The notes under the pieces are model-generated. The model was not told where the DNA came from and ran no database searches. It was given only the letters and a program-made list of their open reading frames with translations. This document shows positions 20,675 to 32,776 of a DNA stretch of 64,000 bases, piece after piece. Every line of letters starts with the position of its first letter. The stretch's first letter is position 1. The stretch covers positions 109,977-173,976 of the forward strand of contig JAVLUZ010000836.1 in assembly GCA_036768485.1 (NCBI GenBank). The letters are read 5' to 3'. Position numbers and translations under genes: made by a program. The DNA comes from Mermis nigrescens (lineage: Eukaryota > Nematoda > Enoplea > Mermithida > Mermithidae).

Positions 20675-21014
20675 TGCGACTGCACCTAACGAAGAAATGG
20701 ACTGAATTTATAGCAGATATGTGTTCAAGTGAATCGGCGTCTAAGGCGTTGCTCGAATGCAAGAGGCAGATGGCATGCTTGTTCGTTTCTTCGATGAAAT
20801 TTCCGGACAAGCAGAGTTTAGTATGTCGACACAACATTACGCATTCTTGGATGCTCTTTACTTCCCACGTAATATAGATTGGATCAGACGTATGAAAACC
20901 ATATCCAGCATTGAAATAGCATGGTTCTTCTGTGGCCAAGTATGAATCAAGCTCACGAGCTGCGTCGAACACACGAGCTTTCATTAGCGCCGATGTATCG
21001 GGTGAAGCGGAGTA
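20675..21014 (-). CDS. PAN/Apple-domain protein, one internal exon
   Basis: A 340-bp open exon: acceptor TCTCACAG|TAC, donor CGCA|GTAAGT. It encodes YSASPDTSALMKARVF, then CYFNAGYGF, IQECVMLCRHTKLCLSGNF, an Ala-Ile-Cys-Leu-Leu stretch, and FFVRC. The spacing of Cys residues (Cys, then C-x3-C-x4-C, then Cys, then Cys near the end after an aromatic pair) fits the PAN/Apple fold, an extracellular protein- or carbohydrate-binding module. Upstream exons and any signal peptide were not found. It lies on the same strand as the M16 gene but across an assembly gap, and nothing shows the two are linked. Confidence 0.62.
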
Positions 21015-21959
21015 CTGTGAGAAATTAAATCGATTTGAAAGGAGTGAAAAATAAGAATTTCGGAAGTTCGGTCTCTATGAGAGCAATATATATTTATCGC
21101 AAAATCATCAGATTCTATTTTTGAAAAATTTTTCTTCAACGACTTTCGATGCCAGTCGATAGCACTCGATAATGAGAAAAAGATTTTTTCTGTGCTTTTA
21201 TTAAGAAAATTTCAGGGCCCGAATCCTGCTCAATTCAGGCCTTGGATACGCATAAGCAGTTAACGATTACCATAGCTGTCAGACTACTTCTTAAAACGGT
21301 AAAGAGTGCGCGCGCTTATACATCGCGTTAAATTGAAGATCTTCACATTTTTGGCACTCAGCGCTACATTTTATTGAGTCTGAAACACCGATTAATAGAA
21401 GCTTCTATTCTGATAAGGCTTTTTGAAAATTGGAAATTGGATAATCCTAAATATAAAATAGCCAGAGATTAATAAAAACGTCGCGCAACTTTTTTTATTT
21501 TATCAAGGGAATTACATTGCTGCTCAAGGAGACAGTGACCTATCCAGGACAATATTGTGAAACATCATAAAATAAAATCAAAACAAGCGAATTAATAAAA
21601 ATCTATAAAAGTTGACTAACGTGCTTGATATAAATCAATATCATCATGCCAATGATCCATATTGACATAACGCTATTTCCCATGCGGAGCTAATATGTAC
21701 AAATCAATTCGCAATGAATAGCAAGGACACTTTTTTACTGAAAAATAACAACGAAGATTTTCATATGATTTAAACCTTTGCATTGGCATATTACTTACCA
21801 AATTAATCAAACACATTACCAGAAAAAAACATCAATTGCGCAACATACTTAATTCGAATCACCAAAGAAAAGCGGTAGATTCTCAAGACAGTTTAATATA
21901 ATGAGCTGCAAACAGTACATACTCGTACATATGACTATGATGTCAGCAATACGTTCACG

Positions 21960-22172
21960 CACACCTGGGCGTGGGGCTTTGGGGGTATGCAACCTCCATT
22001 ATTCAATTTTTGAATTTTTTTCTTTTTTCGCATTTTTTTGTTCCCAATGGATAGTGCTCGATGAGAAACATTGAAAAATGGTGTTTTTCTCGTCATACCG
22101 CCATTTTTATGGCTATTTTTTGACCTTTAAAAAATCTTGCACCCCCACAGAATTTTGGTGCGGCCCACGTAT
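21960..22172 (-). repeat. Family M MITE copy
   Basis: CACACCTGGGCGTGGGG to GCCCACGTATG, with CCAATGGATAGTGCTCGATG and CGTCATACCGCCATTTTTAT inside. Confidence 0.65.
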
Positions 22173-24102
22173 GGGTACACAGAGTCACAAAAAAGTGACA
22201 AAATAAAGCAAAATTAAGACAGAAATAAGCACAAATCAGGATCTACCATAAAAAAATCACCTGGGCCCGTATACTAAGACGGTATCAGGAGCTTGTAATA
22301 CTATTGTATCATGAGTTTGTGATATACATAGTATGTCGTGATAAAGCTTCTGGTAAGCCATACGCTAAAAGACTGATATGCTTCGTGATACGTTTCGTAA
22401 CAGTATCGTCATCATATGACGAGATAGGCTAGTTGAATCCCTATGTTAAAATAACTGATGCGTATCACGAGCGTATTTCGTGAAACATTTTCAACTAACC
22501 TGGTTCTGTGCCGGTTAAGGAGTGGTTTCACGAGCTATAATACCTTAAAATTTTTTAATGAATAAGCAGCTTTTCGCTAACAACAAAAGAAATAAATATA
22601 CGAAGGATTCGGGCAGGTGGTTTTCCAACTGTCTTAATGGGAAAAACAGCGTCTGATTCGATGTCTACAAAGCCATTGAGATGCAATAACTGAAGCACTA
22701 AATCGTGGCCCAGACTGAAAAGCCAGTTTTGAGGATAAAAGCTTATAGAAGATAGAAGTTACATTAAGCTAAAATAAGCAAACGTCAGTAATTTCAGGCA
22801 AAGTCTTATAGCTGAATTAGAGGCTGATGTGACAGAAATTTGTGAACAAATCATTGCCTAAGTATTATAATTTCAGCGTATTTTAGCGCACAAATGCAAA
22901 TAAAAATTTGAGTACATTATTTTTAAGAGTTTTTCTGTTTCTCACAGCTAGCGTTGTCAAAGTTAGTAAATTACAATAGATTTAGGGTTAGGGTTCACTC
23001 CATTTCAAAAAGTCAAGACGGTTAGAGGTAACTCTAACCCTATTTCTAAAAAAAGAGAAAACTAATTCAAAAGAGTCATTTATATGATTAAGAAAGCATG
23101 CTTTTTGGCACTCAAAAAACTGTCTCAAAATAGACTATGATTCTAAATTGTGCATTTTATGAAGTTGCTTCAATGAATAATTCCCATTAGAAGTCAGCGA
23201 ACCTCAACTTACATTGCAACCACATCAGAATCCGCCAGCCAGACCCTCACCCCAGAAATTGATTTTTCTGAATTTTATTCGTTTTTCCTGCAATTTTTCG
23301 ATGCCGATGCATGAAGCTCATTGAGAAACGCAGAAAAACAGTGTTTTTGCCCTAGGCACGTTTTGACTCTGAAAATCTTTAGAACCTAGAATTCTCAACC
23401 GCCCAATTTTCAAGTATTGATGCAATGCAACTTACAAGGAACGAAAAATGTATATCTGCAGTCTGCACGTGACATTCAGTGTACATCCTAGCATAGCTAG
23501 TACGTTGTACCTATGTGATTAAAAAAAATGAAATAATCTGAGAAATTATGCTCACTGACAACTAAAAATCATTGCTCATTACATATCCATTCGTTATCTC
23601 GCCAATTATCTTGGGCCAACGGGGTTAGGGGAGGAGAGGATGGGGCGACCACTCCCCTCCCCGCTTTTTTCAAAGCGTCCCAAAAACATAGATTAGCTCA
23701 GCTTTGATAAGAAACACCAATGTATTAGAGAAACGTTCGTCAGCGATCAGTGCCGCCGCAACAACTCAGCAATCTTGGTTGGTTTTATATCCTAAATCAA
23801 TATACAGTGCAATTCAATGGAAAACACTAGACATCATAAGGAACATTTATGAAGGGTAAGAAGAAAATTTCGTATTAAAACTACCTATGCTAATGAGAGT
23901 CTGCATCATTTTAATACAGATTTTTTCACGATTAAGTGCTATGTATGTGGATAGGTATAAAAATTTTATGTACGAGTATGCACACGCTGATAACAAGACA
24001 TTTTTACTATAGACGATCGGTTTGAGATAGACATAGGTGTGCCTGTTAACTCAGAAAAGCACGTAGACCTAAGACTAGGATTTGCACATGCGATAGATAG
24101 TG
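22173..24102. other. Intergenic stretch, one diverged MITE
   Basis: About 22260-22510 is rich in short ATCACGA and TCGTGAT words without a clean unit. About 23225-23410 keeps diverged family M landmarks (AATTGATTTTTCTGAATTTT, CGATGCCGATGCATGAAGCT). Nothing coding is recognised. Confidence 0.4.
22979..23036. repeat. Short inverted pair of TTAGGG-like repeats
   Basis: TTTAGGGTTAGGGTT at 22980 is followed 35 bp later by CTCTAACCCTA (23031), giving a small hairpin with a telomere-like stem. Only about 2.3 units, so it may be chance. Confidence 0.35.
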
Positions 24103-24110
24103 GTCACAAC

Positions 24111-24377
24111 CATACGTGGGCGGCAAGAAAATTCTGGGGGGTCCAAGATTTTTTGAAGGTCAAAAAATGGCCTTAAAAATGGTGATATGGCGATAAAAAC
24201 ACCATTTTTCGACGTTTCTCATCAAGCACTATCCATTGGCATCAAAAAATTGCGAAAAAAACGAAAAAAATTTTCAAAAATTGATTTCTGGGGGGGTCTT
24301 TTGATTTCTGGGGGGGGGTCTTTTGGTTCTAGGGGGGTCCAGACCCCCCCCCCCAGATCCCCCCACGCCCATGTGTG
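24111..24377 (+). mobile_element. Family M hAT-type MITE, type copy
   Basis: A 267-bp element beginning CATACGTGGGCGG and ending CGCCCATGTGTG, flanked by a perfect 8-bp duplication GTCACAAC (24103-24110 and 24378-24385). The core carries ATTCTGGGGGGTCC, GACGTTTCTCATC, TTGGCATCAAAAAATTGCG and two GATTTCTGGGGGGG blocks. It has no ORF. It defines the family and its hAT assignment. Confidence 0.85.
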
Positions 24378-24623
24378 GTCACAACACAATACATAAAATG
24401 GATGGCATAACAAAATTTAGCTTTTAGTTAATTAAATCGTTGGTTTCTATTTCGCTTCATTCGCTAACGATGTTTCAGTCGATAATTATATGCATTCTCC
24501 AGGTAAATTGTGACATACATACTTAGTCAAATGCACAGGCTTGCTGAAAGAAATTAACAAATACATCTATAACGTGTAAAGGAAGGAAAGACAAAAATAG
24601 ATTTGTGATGTATATGTCTATAC

Positions 24624-24836
24624 CACACCTAGGCGTGGGGGCGGGGTTTAGGGGTATGAACCCTTTCCCCGAGAAACCAAAATTCCCCACCCAGAATTCA
24701 ATTTTTAAAGTTTTTTTCGTTTTTTCCGCAATTTTTATATGCTAATGGATAGTGCTCGATGAGAAACGTCGAAAAATGCTGTTTCTTCGCCATACCACCA
24801 TTTTTGAGGCAATTTTTTTACCTTTGAACTGTTGAA
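24624..24836 (-). repeat. Family M MITE, 3'-truncated
   Basis: CCACACCTAGGCGTGGGGG to CCATTTTTGAGGCAATTTTT. The distal end is missing. Confidence 0.6.
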
Positions 24837-24839
24837 GAG

Positions 24840-26134
24840 TCCAGCAGTGCTCTGCTCGACTATCTAGATGGGATAAAAATGCTCAGAATACAAGCAGTAC
24901 ACTACTTTAGAGAATAAATACCAGAAATTCTGCGCTTCGCACCCACAAGGGCCGATTCTCCATGTTTAAGCGTTTAACTCGTTTTATGATGTTTTAAGCG
25001 TCGTACTAATGCATTGTAGTGTAGAAATTTGTTTCGGGGCCGCCGCCCTATAAGCCCATATTCTACGTCATGCTGTATGGTTAGGGGGTGTCCGACATTA
25101 CGCTGCTAACTACAAAGGCAATAAAAATTAATTGCTTCCGCCCGTCCAGGATAACCGACTGTGCATTAAAAAGTTCGGCGCTTCACGCCTATACTGTAAA
25201 GTGTAGTGTGCTTTATTGTGTTGTAGTATGGCCCGAATTTTGGTGCTCCGCGCCATGCTTAGAATAGAACGCTCGAGTTCGGTGCTTCGCGCCTATACTT
25301 CCACAGTCTCTATGCTTGAGCATATGCTATGCTTAAGCACGGCTATATGCTTAACCATTGTACAGCTGGTTGGGCCATGGTTGCTACTAACGTTCTAAGA
25401 ATGAATAATTTTGAATATAAAAATGAAGTTGTACTGCCTCTCTTACGATTTGTCAATCAAATCTAGCATCAATCAATATACTAACAATTCGATATTCTTC
25501 CCATACCATCTGAACCAAAGTGGGATCAGTTGAAATTCTGCTAACCTATGGTCTACTTACCTATGTGTGTTAATATGTGCGAAAAATAAAGAAAATAAAA
25601 AGAATTACTTTTTGAGAAGTACAATTTTTGGTCAACTTGCCCGGTGCAAAAAAATTATTTTTGTGTCTCATTTAGCCTGCTCTTTGAGTCAACAATTTTT
25701 GAAATAGTTGTGATAATCTTGTCAAAGCGTACCGATTTGTAGATTATTATGTATTTCATGTACATTCGCCTCAAAAATAAAACGATTCTACAAAATGTGT
25801 ACCCTGAACGAATTGTGGAGCTGCGGCCGCAATTTTTCAAAATTGGTCGTTTTTACTGCACAAACACCCGCATTTCGAAATTTTCGGTCCGCGGTGCACA
25901 TGTCGCATGTGCCGCACATGCAAACTTGTATTTCAGAGCAAAAGTACATAAGAAAAATCATTAAGTAAGTATTCTGATGCGCAAATACTCATCATTCTTC
26001 TCGTTCTAAAGTGTATCAGGCGAATTATGCGTTCCGCACGCCGTGGACTTTATCAAAGCAGTGCGGAGCGCGAACCTAAAGTAAATCTGAAAAGAATCGT
26101 GCACAGCAAGAGCAGTATTGATTTTATCTGATAA
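24840..26134. other. Intergenic stretch with short GC hairpin words
   Basis: Around 24920-25380 are repeated GCGCTTCRCGCC-type words (24924, 25172, 25231, 25280) and CATGCTTAAGCAT-like words shared with the block before the gap. The remainder is AT-rich with no recognisable gene. Confidence 0.4.
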
Positions 26135-26965
26135 CTAGTTGAGATGCCCGAGCGTTGCCCGGGCTGAACTTAGGCCTGAGAGCTATACGAAATTGAGATG
26201 TCTCTTATATTTTGTATTTTTGAGGACTTTTGATGTTTTTGGGATATTTAAAAAATAGTTGACATTAACCATGTTTTATTTTTGGATTTTTTAAAATGTT
26301 TTTTGTTTGCCATTTTCCTGATCAAATTCATATTTTTGACTTTACAGAATGATTTTGAAAATTCTTTAGCCAAAATCATAGGTTTGATGTTTTGGGACGT
26401 TCTTGAAATTTTTTTGGTCAAATCTATATTTTTGATCTTTTGGGATATTTTAAAGAATTTTTCTGGTCAAACTATATTTTTGATGTTTTAAAAATTTTTT
26501 TATTTGTTGCAGCAAAAGGTGTCATATATCAGGTGATATCTTATATCACTCATATGTTATAGCAAAGGGTATATCCTATCTTATATCACTGCATGTAATG
26601 GCGCATGTTATTGGCTACGTCCCGAAATCGGCCATGCTTAAGCATAGGGACGCCTCCCGCTTCACCCCTGCACCTTTTTTATTGATCAAATCCACATTTT
26701 TTGACGTAACAGAATGGTTTTAAAAATTCTCTAGCCAAAATCACATTTTTAATGTTTTGAGATGTTCTGAAAATTTTTTGGTCAAACGTATACTTTGATG
26801 TTTTGGATTGTTTGGAAAATTTCTTTGGTCAAACCATGGTTTTGATGTTTTGGGATGTTTGGAAAATTTTTTAGTCAAACAATATTTTTGATGTTTTAAA
26901 AATTTCTTGTTTGTTGTAGCAAAGGATGTCATATATCACGTGATATCTTATATCACTCATATATT
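26135..26965 (-). mobile_element. Helitron-like element, reverse orientation, rearranged
   Basis: The reverse complement ends in GCCCGGGCAACGCTCGGGC, then CATCTCAACTAG followed by T: a GC stem-loop just before CTAG, as at Helitron 3' ends. Behind it lie approximately 50-bp direct repeats around TTTTGATGTTTTGGGA and then ATATCACRTGATATC words. A second block (about 26690-26965) repeats the same order, with a CCATGCTTAAGCATAGGG linker between. No 5' end was identified. Confidence 0.6.
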
Positions 26966-27129
26966 ATAGCAGAGGTGGAAAAATGTATCTAGTCGCAAGA
27001 GATCAAGAAAAACACAAATATTAAACGGAATTTTGGGCTATTCGGAATTCTGAGGAGCTTCTGTTCTTGCTTAGTGAAATATCGAACTTGCTGTCAGCTC
27101 CTATCCGACATATACATACTCAAATATCG

Positions 27130-27290
27130 CGGGGGGTCTATCCCCAGAGTTAATAAACCTCCACAGATCACCAGAATTGGTTCTATGAAGATTTTTTCCT
27201 ATCGTCTAATCGCCACTTTTTTGTAACCCTTTGAACTGCCAAAGCTTTTTGACCCCTAGATCCCCGGAGTTTTGTCGCCGTGTGTATATG
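27130..27290 (-). repeat. Probable diverged family M fragment
   Basis: GGGGGGTCTATCCCC, TTTTTTGTAACCCTTTGA and CTAGATCCCCGGAGTTTTGT recall family M, but no complete end is present. Confidence 0.3.
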
Positions 27291-28326
27291 CTGACACCTG
27301 GTATCTTAACAGGTTAAGATATAGACTAGATGGGTAAGACAAATTAGAAAATTTTTCTGACGTCTCATTTTTTTCTAAAAAATTATGGAAAAATTCGAAT
27401 AAATTGATTAAAAATATAATAAAAAAATAAGTATGCAGCGCGGGGCACCAAAAATTTGAGAGCAGGCAGATAACTAAAAGCGCATAAAACAGCGCCTTAC
27501 CCATATATATTTTCTTAAAAAAAACTCAATTCTAACATGCGGAAAAATTTCTGCGCCGTGGAAGAGTGAAAATTTGCTGGGACAGAGGCGGAAACGCCAC
27601 CCCCAAAATCTTGTACAACTGGTTCATATGGTATTTTTACACCATCAAAAATTTTCCCAAAGTTTATTAAATACTATGTCATATTAAACACGTGCAATTC
27701 AAGATGTAGTAAAAACATTAATAACAGCACTGGCTCAATTCGACATCAATATCGATGCGATATTAAAAAAGCACGACCCACTCAAAAATCTTTGTATATT
27801 GCTAATTTATATTTTCCCAAACTGATTAAATTATGCGGTAGGTTTCATAATCAAAAATTTGATATGTAAATTGAGCATAATAGCAAGTGTCAAAATTTGA
27901 TGGTAAAGGCAAAAGACAAAATTTTTCGATGATACACTCTTTGAATTCTACCCATTCGCATAAAAAAATTGCGAAAAAAATCAGAAAATTTTAACATGAG
28001 GATCTGCCGAATTTTCGAGATCTTTTATATTCTAAGGGGGGTGCAGCCAGACTTAGACTCCACTCTGACCCTCAATTTTTCATTGTTTACTAGATTATTA
28101 TTTTATTCCGCACATTATTGATTTGTAAAATTCTTTTATTTCTTTTCAGCTTATATGAAGAGCTCTCAAAGTATTCTATGCGCTCCTGAGCGCCTGCCGC
28201 TCGATTAACCCATTTTTCTAATCTTTTCATGTCCGAGTGTATATTTTTTAATCATTTTTTACAATTCTAATTTAATCTCCCAATTCGGCTTGTCTTCCAT
28301 CTTATTTGTATAAACCTTCTATTTGG

Positions 28327-29185
28327 GAATCCGGACAATTGCTAGGAAAACAATTCGTAGGAGGACAATTGGTAGGATGACAATTCGTAGGAAGACAATT
28401 TGTTGTATAGGTCAATTGGTAGGATACCAGGATACCAACTAGTAGGTATCGTATGTATATAATCGAAGATAGCAATTACGCAAAGAGAGTGCAGTAAAGT
28501 AAACAAGAGGTAAAAAATGGGTTAATTTCGGTCAACATGTCACAGTGGTCAAAATCATTTACGGTTAAATGTCAGGAGAGTTGTGGTCGCTATTTTTAAT
28601 TATTTCGTTGACTTGTTGCTAAATGGATGAATTTTACTTGACTGAGCGTGGAAAAAGAGAGCTATTTTTTGACGGATACGCTTGACAAAAATCAGTTCTT
28701 TAAAAACATTTCTCACAAAGTAAGTTGCTCTGAAAACAAACGCATTTAAAGTAAACAGCACAACATTTTTTTTAAGTAGCGAAAGCTTGAACCACTTTGA
28801 AATCAATTAGCCACACATGTAACAGGGGGATGGGGCATCGCCCCACTTAAGATGGGTCCGTCTTCCCCAATCCCAACTGTTCGACTCGCGAAAAACATGA
28901 AAATGTTAGCCATTTATCGCCATTTTGGACCGAAATCGCACAATAATAAAAATATACCCCAGAAGACCAATGCTCAGGTCGAATTAACCCTCTCCTTCAT
29001 CTGAGCATGATTTTTGTGCTGTTCGTGTGTGATTAAGCCTCATATAATTTGATTTCATTTATCGTGGTACTGCATCCTACGAATTGTCCTCCGAACAATT
29101 GTCCTATCCTACAAATTGTCATCCTACCAATTGTCCTCCTACAGTTGTCGTTCTACGAATTGTTTTCCTACGAATTGTCCTAGAC
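28327..29185. mobile_element. Foldback element FB2 with 15-bp-array inverted arms
   Basis: The left arm (about 28332-28440) is a degenerate tandem array of AGGACAATTSGTAGG-like 15-bp units. The right arm (about 29075-29182) is the same array inverted (CCTACGAATTGTCCT). The element is flanked by a 12-bp perfect direct repeat, CCTTCTATTTGG, at 28315-28326 and 29186-29197, strong evidence of insertion. The core is 630 bp and AT-rich. It contains an ACATGTAACAGGGGGATGGG stretch also seen near 30555. No transposase; the reverse open frame at 28600-28806 has no recognised relatives. Confidence 0.8.
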
Positions 29186-29599
29186 CCTTCTATTTGGACA
29201 AATTTGGCAGTATCAGCAACTTTCGAGTTTCTGGCGCAACAGTGTATTTATTTTGGAAGAAAAGGGAAGTCTGCGCTGGTGTAAACTATTGAGAACTCGT
29301 CAAATCAGGATATTGCTCCTCATTGTGTAAAAAATCCGCTTAAAATTTGGGTTAAAGGAGAGTAACGATTTTTTTCACTCCGACCAACTTATACGGAAAA
29401 AAACGAGGAGAGACTTAGTTTTCAATAAAGGAACGCAGAGGTTACACTTTTAATTAAACTCGGGAAGAACAGAAAAAAGTTGCATTCCACCAAATCCTAC
29501 CGCTTTGTAAAAAATTATCAAAATATTAAAAATGACATGATTTGCAGACTTCAAGGGTGTATTAAGCATGAGCAGCGACCAAAGTCTGGGTTCCATGTG

Positions 29600-29735
29600 T
29601 TGTAAAACTGGCAAATCCCCAAAAAACATGCCAAAACTTAAATTCTGGAGCTACCAATTCATGCAGGCTTACCGAATTCTGAGGGGGTACAAACGTTCCC
29701 CCGAACCTCCTCCCACGCCCACGTGTTCGACACGT
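29600..29735 (+). repeat. Family M MITE fragment
   Basis: AAATTCTGGAGCTACC, ACCGAATTCTGAGGGGGTAC and CCTCCCACGCCCACGTGTT match the right half of family M. Confidence 0.5.
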
Positions 29736-29814
29736 AATCAGTGCAAATTTAAAATAGAAATGCATACTCCGTAATGCAAATCCGAGAAAACTTTCCATTG
29801 AACGAAACCTCTAT

Positions 29815-29870
29815 TATTTATGCATTTAACATGTTTTGAATTTTTATGCATTTAACATGTTTTGAATTTC
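29815..29870 (+). repeat. Two-copy tandem duplication
   Basis: A 27-28-bp unit (TTATGCATTTAACATG, then TTTTGAATTT) occurs twice in immediate succession. Confidence 0.8.
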
Positions 29871-30544
29871 ACGTTCTTAATTAGGAACAATACAAAAATT
29901 TTAAATTTAAAGAAAATGAGACGAATGTGTAGCCAAGGCTCAAAATGTTGCGTGGGGCTGGTCGACCATTAGAGAAGGGTTGGGGTAAATTATCTTCTAT
30001 TTTTAGTCAGAAATGACACTAAAGGCCTAACAAGGTCAACAAGGACAAGTATTTATCCAGGAATTTAAGAGGGCATATTGATCTTGAGGGGGTTTGGGGA
30101 GTGCTTCTCCCACCAGAAAAGTTTACACCTCCACAGAATTCACGATTTTCCGAAAAATTCCGTAAAATTTGTAACGGCGCTGGTTAAAGCGTTTTCAGCG
30201 ATCTTTTGATGCAAAAATATTAATTTTTCGGAGCTTCGCACCCCAGACTTATTTTTTGACTCTAACCATACATGATTCTGGGGGGGCTTTTCACCCTTCG
30301 GGAAAAGATTTACCCCTCCCCCTGCAAAAATTTATCATGACCCCTAGAATTCCCATGCTATGCAAGTATGCGAGTAACCACATTCTGAAGCCCAGAAAGC
30401 ACTTTTAACTGTACCTAGCCAGAATTTCCATAAGAAATAAAAACTAAACATCTGGAGAGCTGGTCGTCTTTGAGTCGAAGGAAAGCCACCTTATCCTAAT
30501 TGTAATCTGCTGAATGTCTCAACCCTAAATGTAACAGAACGCAT

Positions 30545-30792
30545 GGGGGATCCATACATGTAACAGGTGGAAGAGGGATCCCCGACCCGAGGTCGGACCT
30601 TCCCAACCCTCCCTCCAACGCCAGAAAATTTTGAACCCTCCCCCAATTTTTGGAAAAAATTGAATTTTTCGGCCGTTTTTTGGTTTTTTTCCCCGTTTTT
30701 GATCAAAAATTGAAGGTCATTTACCCCCTCTCCTAAAAATGACCGTAACACCCCCTTAATTTCGAGCCATTACATGTATGGGTGGATCCCAC
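30545..30792. repeat. Short inverted-repeat element with ACATGTAA ends
   Basis: GGGGATCCATACATGTAACA at the left faces ATTACATGTATGGGTGGATC at the right, about 245 bp apart. The core alternates C-rich and T-rich stretches (CCCTCCCTCCAACG, CCTCCCCCAATTTTTGG). It looks like another small MITE family. A related ACATGTAACAGGGGG occurs at 28813. No clear target duplication. Confidence 0.5.
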
Positions 30793-31940
30793 TAGCCAAG
30801 GTTGGTCCTCCAGCTATCCCTTCGAAGTCAGCCCGATTTTTGGGGGAGACCTTTGTTTCTTGGCCAATTTTAGGTGCTTTTTATGCCATTTTGGCCAATA
30901 ATTGGGGGTCATTTACCCCCGTTCACCGCCCATCTATAGTCTCTTTCACAATACCCGACAATCAGCTGACAGATTGTGATTATAGCATTGATCTGAAATA
31001 TAAATATCGTAAAGCTCGGCCTACTGTCGACGAAAATTCTTAGAATTTATGCACGAAGTTATCTGCAACATACTATAAATGGCCGAGGAACCCTCTTGCG
31101 AAAATTTTCAGCCTTTATATTTAAGGTTTAAGCGACTATTGCATTCAGCACTGGCTAAATTTTAAAACGCTTACATATATAATAAGAAATCCCTTAACGC
31201 ATTTGCAAGTAATTTCGTCAAACGATACCAAATTTACAAGTTCCTTCCAAAACAGCTGAATTTTGAAAAAAGTGAAATATAGCGGATTTTTGAAAGATAA
31301 TCATTATACATAGAAGAATTAGTGGTTCTTTGGATAAAAAAGAATGTTTATTACGTGCAAGTTTGTATCCAGTAGGTGGGAATGGGGCATTCCCAGAACA
31401 AAAAAAAGATTCCTCACTTTGAAAAGGGTTATAGCATGGTTGAACTTGTTAACCCATAGTTTCCTGCTAATTATTTAATACTATAGTATTAGTGGAATAA
31501 CAGACTAAGATTGTTAGTTATTTGATATTATTTACGTCACCAAAAATAATATTCTCATAAAATTATTCTGTTCCTTATTTCCCAATCTTTGCCTAAATCG
31601 TAAAAGCTGCATCAGTGATTTATTTACGCGCCAATAATGCCTTTTGCTTTCATTTACAATATCGGTTTGACTAAAATCGACCCAATGTTATAAAGATAAT
31701 ACATAGATAATTTGGAATGGAATACTTCAAATGTTGAGGCATAAACGAAGCAGTAAAGCCGTGACCGTGTAAGGTGAGTAAAGCACTCGTATTCGTAACT
31801 ATCCACCTAGCGCTCTTTGTAGTCCAAATTTTGTGTTAATTACTCTACATACATTGTTTACATATCGTTTTCAAACTTAAAGCAGTGTAAATAAAATTAG
31901 TATGCACAATGGTCCCAGGAGTAGGACTATAAGGGCGAGG
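30793..31940. other. Intergenic AT-rich stretch, nothing recognised
   Basis: After a T/G-rich continuation (TTTTTGGGGGAGACC, GGGGGTCATTTACCCCC) the sequence is unstructured. I find no supported exon or repeat. Confidence 0.4.
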
Positions 31941-32250
31941 ATGGTCTAGCACCATCTAGTACGATCTCATATATATCTAGCACCATCTAATATCACCATC
32001 TAGCGCCACCAAAATGGGAAATTTTTCGAACAAATGAGGCAAAACGAATAAAAAAAGAAATATTTACTTCAAAAATTCTTTAAATTGCCCAAAAACGATG
32101 TAAGAACGTAATTTTAATGCTATTTTCGAGCTTATACCGATTTTTAAATTCATTTTAGCCCAAAAAATCTCAGTTCTGACACCCCTCTGAGATCGGCTTA
32201 CCACCACTCTTCCTAGTTTGGCCATGTTGCGCATCTATAGTCGTTGCGCA
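31940..32250 (+). repeat. Family G MITE with a short CCATCTAG tandem at its edge
   Basis: 31945-32015 holds four imperfect ACCATCTAGCACC words. The rest follows family G: AAAATGGGAAATTTTTCG, AAATGAGGCAAAACGAA, CCCAAAAACGATG, and the end GGCCATGTTGCGCATCTATA. Confidence 0.6.
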
Positions 32251-32284
32251 GGTAGCAATCATAAATCCTCGGCATGAAGTTCCA

Positions 32285-32375
32285 AGGGCTAGAGTTGTGG
32301 AGGGGGGCAAGTTCTGCGGGGCAAGTCGTAGGTGGCCAGATGTATGAGGACGAGTTGTTCGGGGGCGAGTTTTTT
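32285..32375 (+). repeat. Degenerate array of approximately 15-bp GGGGCAAGTTSTRGG units
   Basis: About six units such as GGGGCAAGTTCTGCG, GGGCAAGTCGTAGG, AGGACGAGTTGTTCG and GGGGCGAGTT. Length and wording resemble the FB1 and FB2 arm units. No inverted partner array is found nearby, so this may be one surviving arm. Confidence 0.55.
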
Positions 32376-32389
32376 TAATGAAACAAATA

Positions 32390-32775
32390 CAGATACAATT
32401 AATATTAGTTTAATCTTAGTTTAACTCGGGTACCGGGTGCCGCCTCCCACCAATAGGAGTTCCCCAGCCTGCATAGGACACGTTGATTAGGGGGTCCGTT
32501 CACGACCCACCTACGCTTAGTTTACACTTAGGGTTACAAATCGGTGTATTATCCTTCCTCCCTGGGTTTAGGTCTCTAATAGACTTAGCTAGGCTGGTGA
32601 GATTCCGACCACAGGCTTATTTTAAACTTAGACTTAAATTATGGGGTCCAAGCCCCCAATTATTTATTAGTATACCAATCTGGGCTCCTCAAGGTTGACC
32701 ATTGCGGTTTACACCTAGACTTAGTTCACTCTTAAGCTTCACTTCGGAGGTTGCACTCCCTAATTATTTATTAGT
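32390..32775 (+). repeat. Short direct-repeat block beside a CTAG element
   Basis: CTAATTATTTATTAGTA-type words at about 32660 and 32760, and CTTAGTTTACACTTA / GACTTAGTTCACTC words, show internal duplication of about 105 bp. More GC-rich than its neighbours. Function unknown. Confidence 0.45.
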
Positions 32776-32776
32776 A

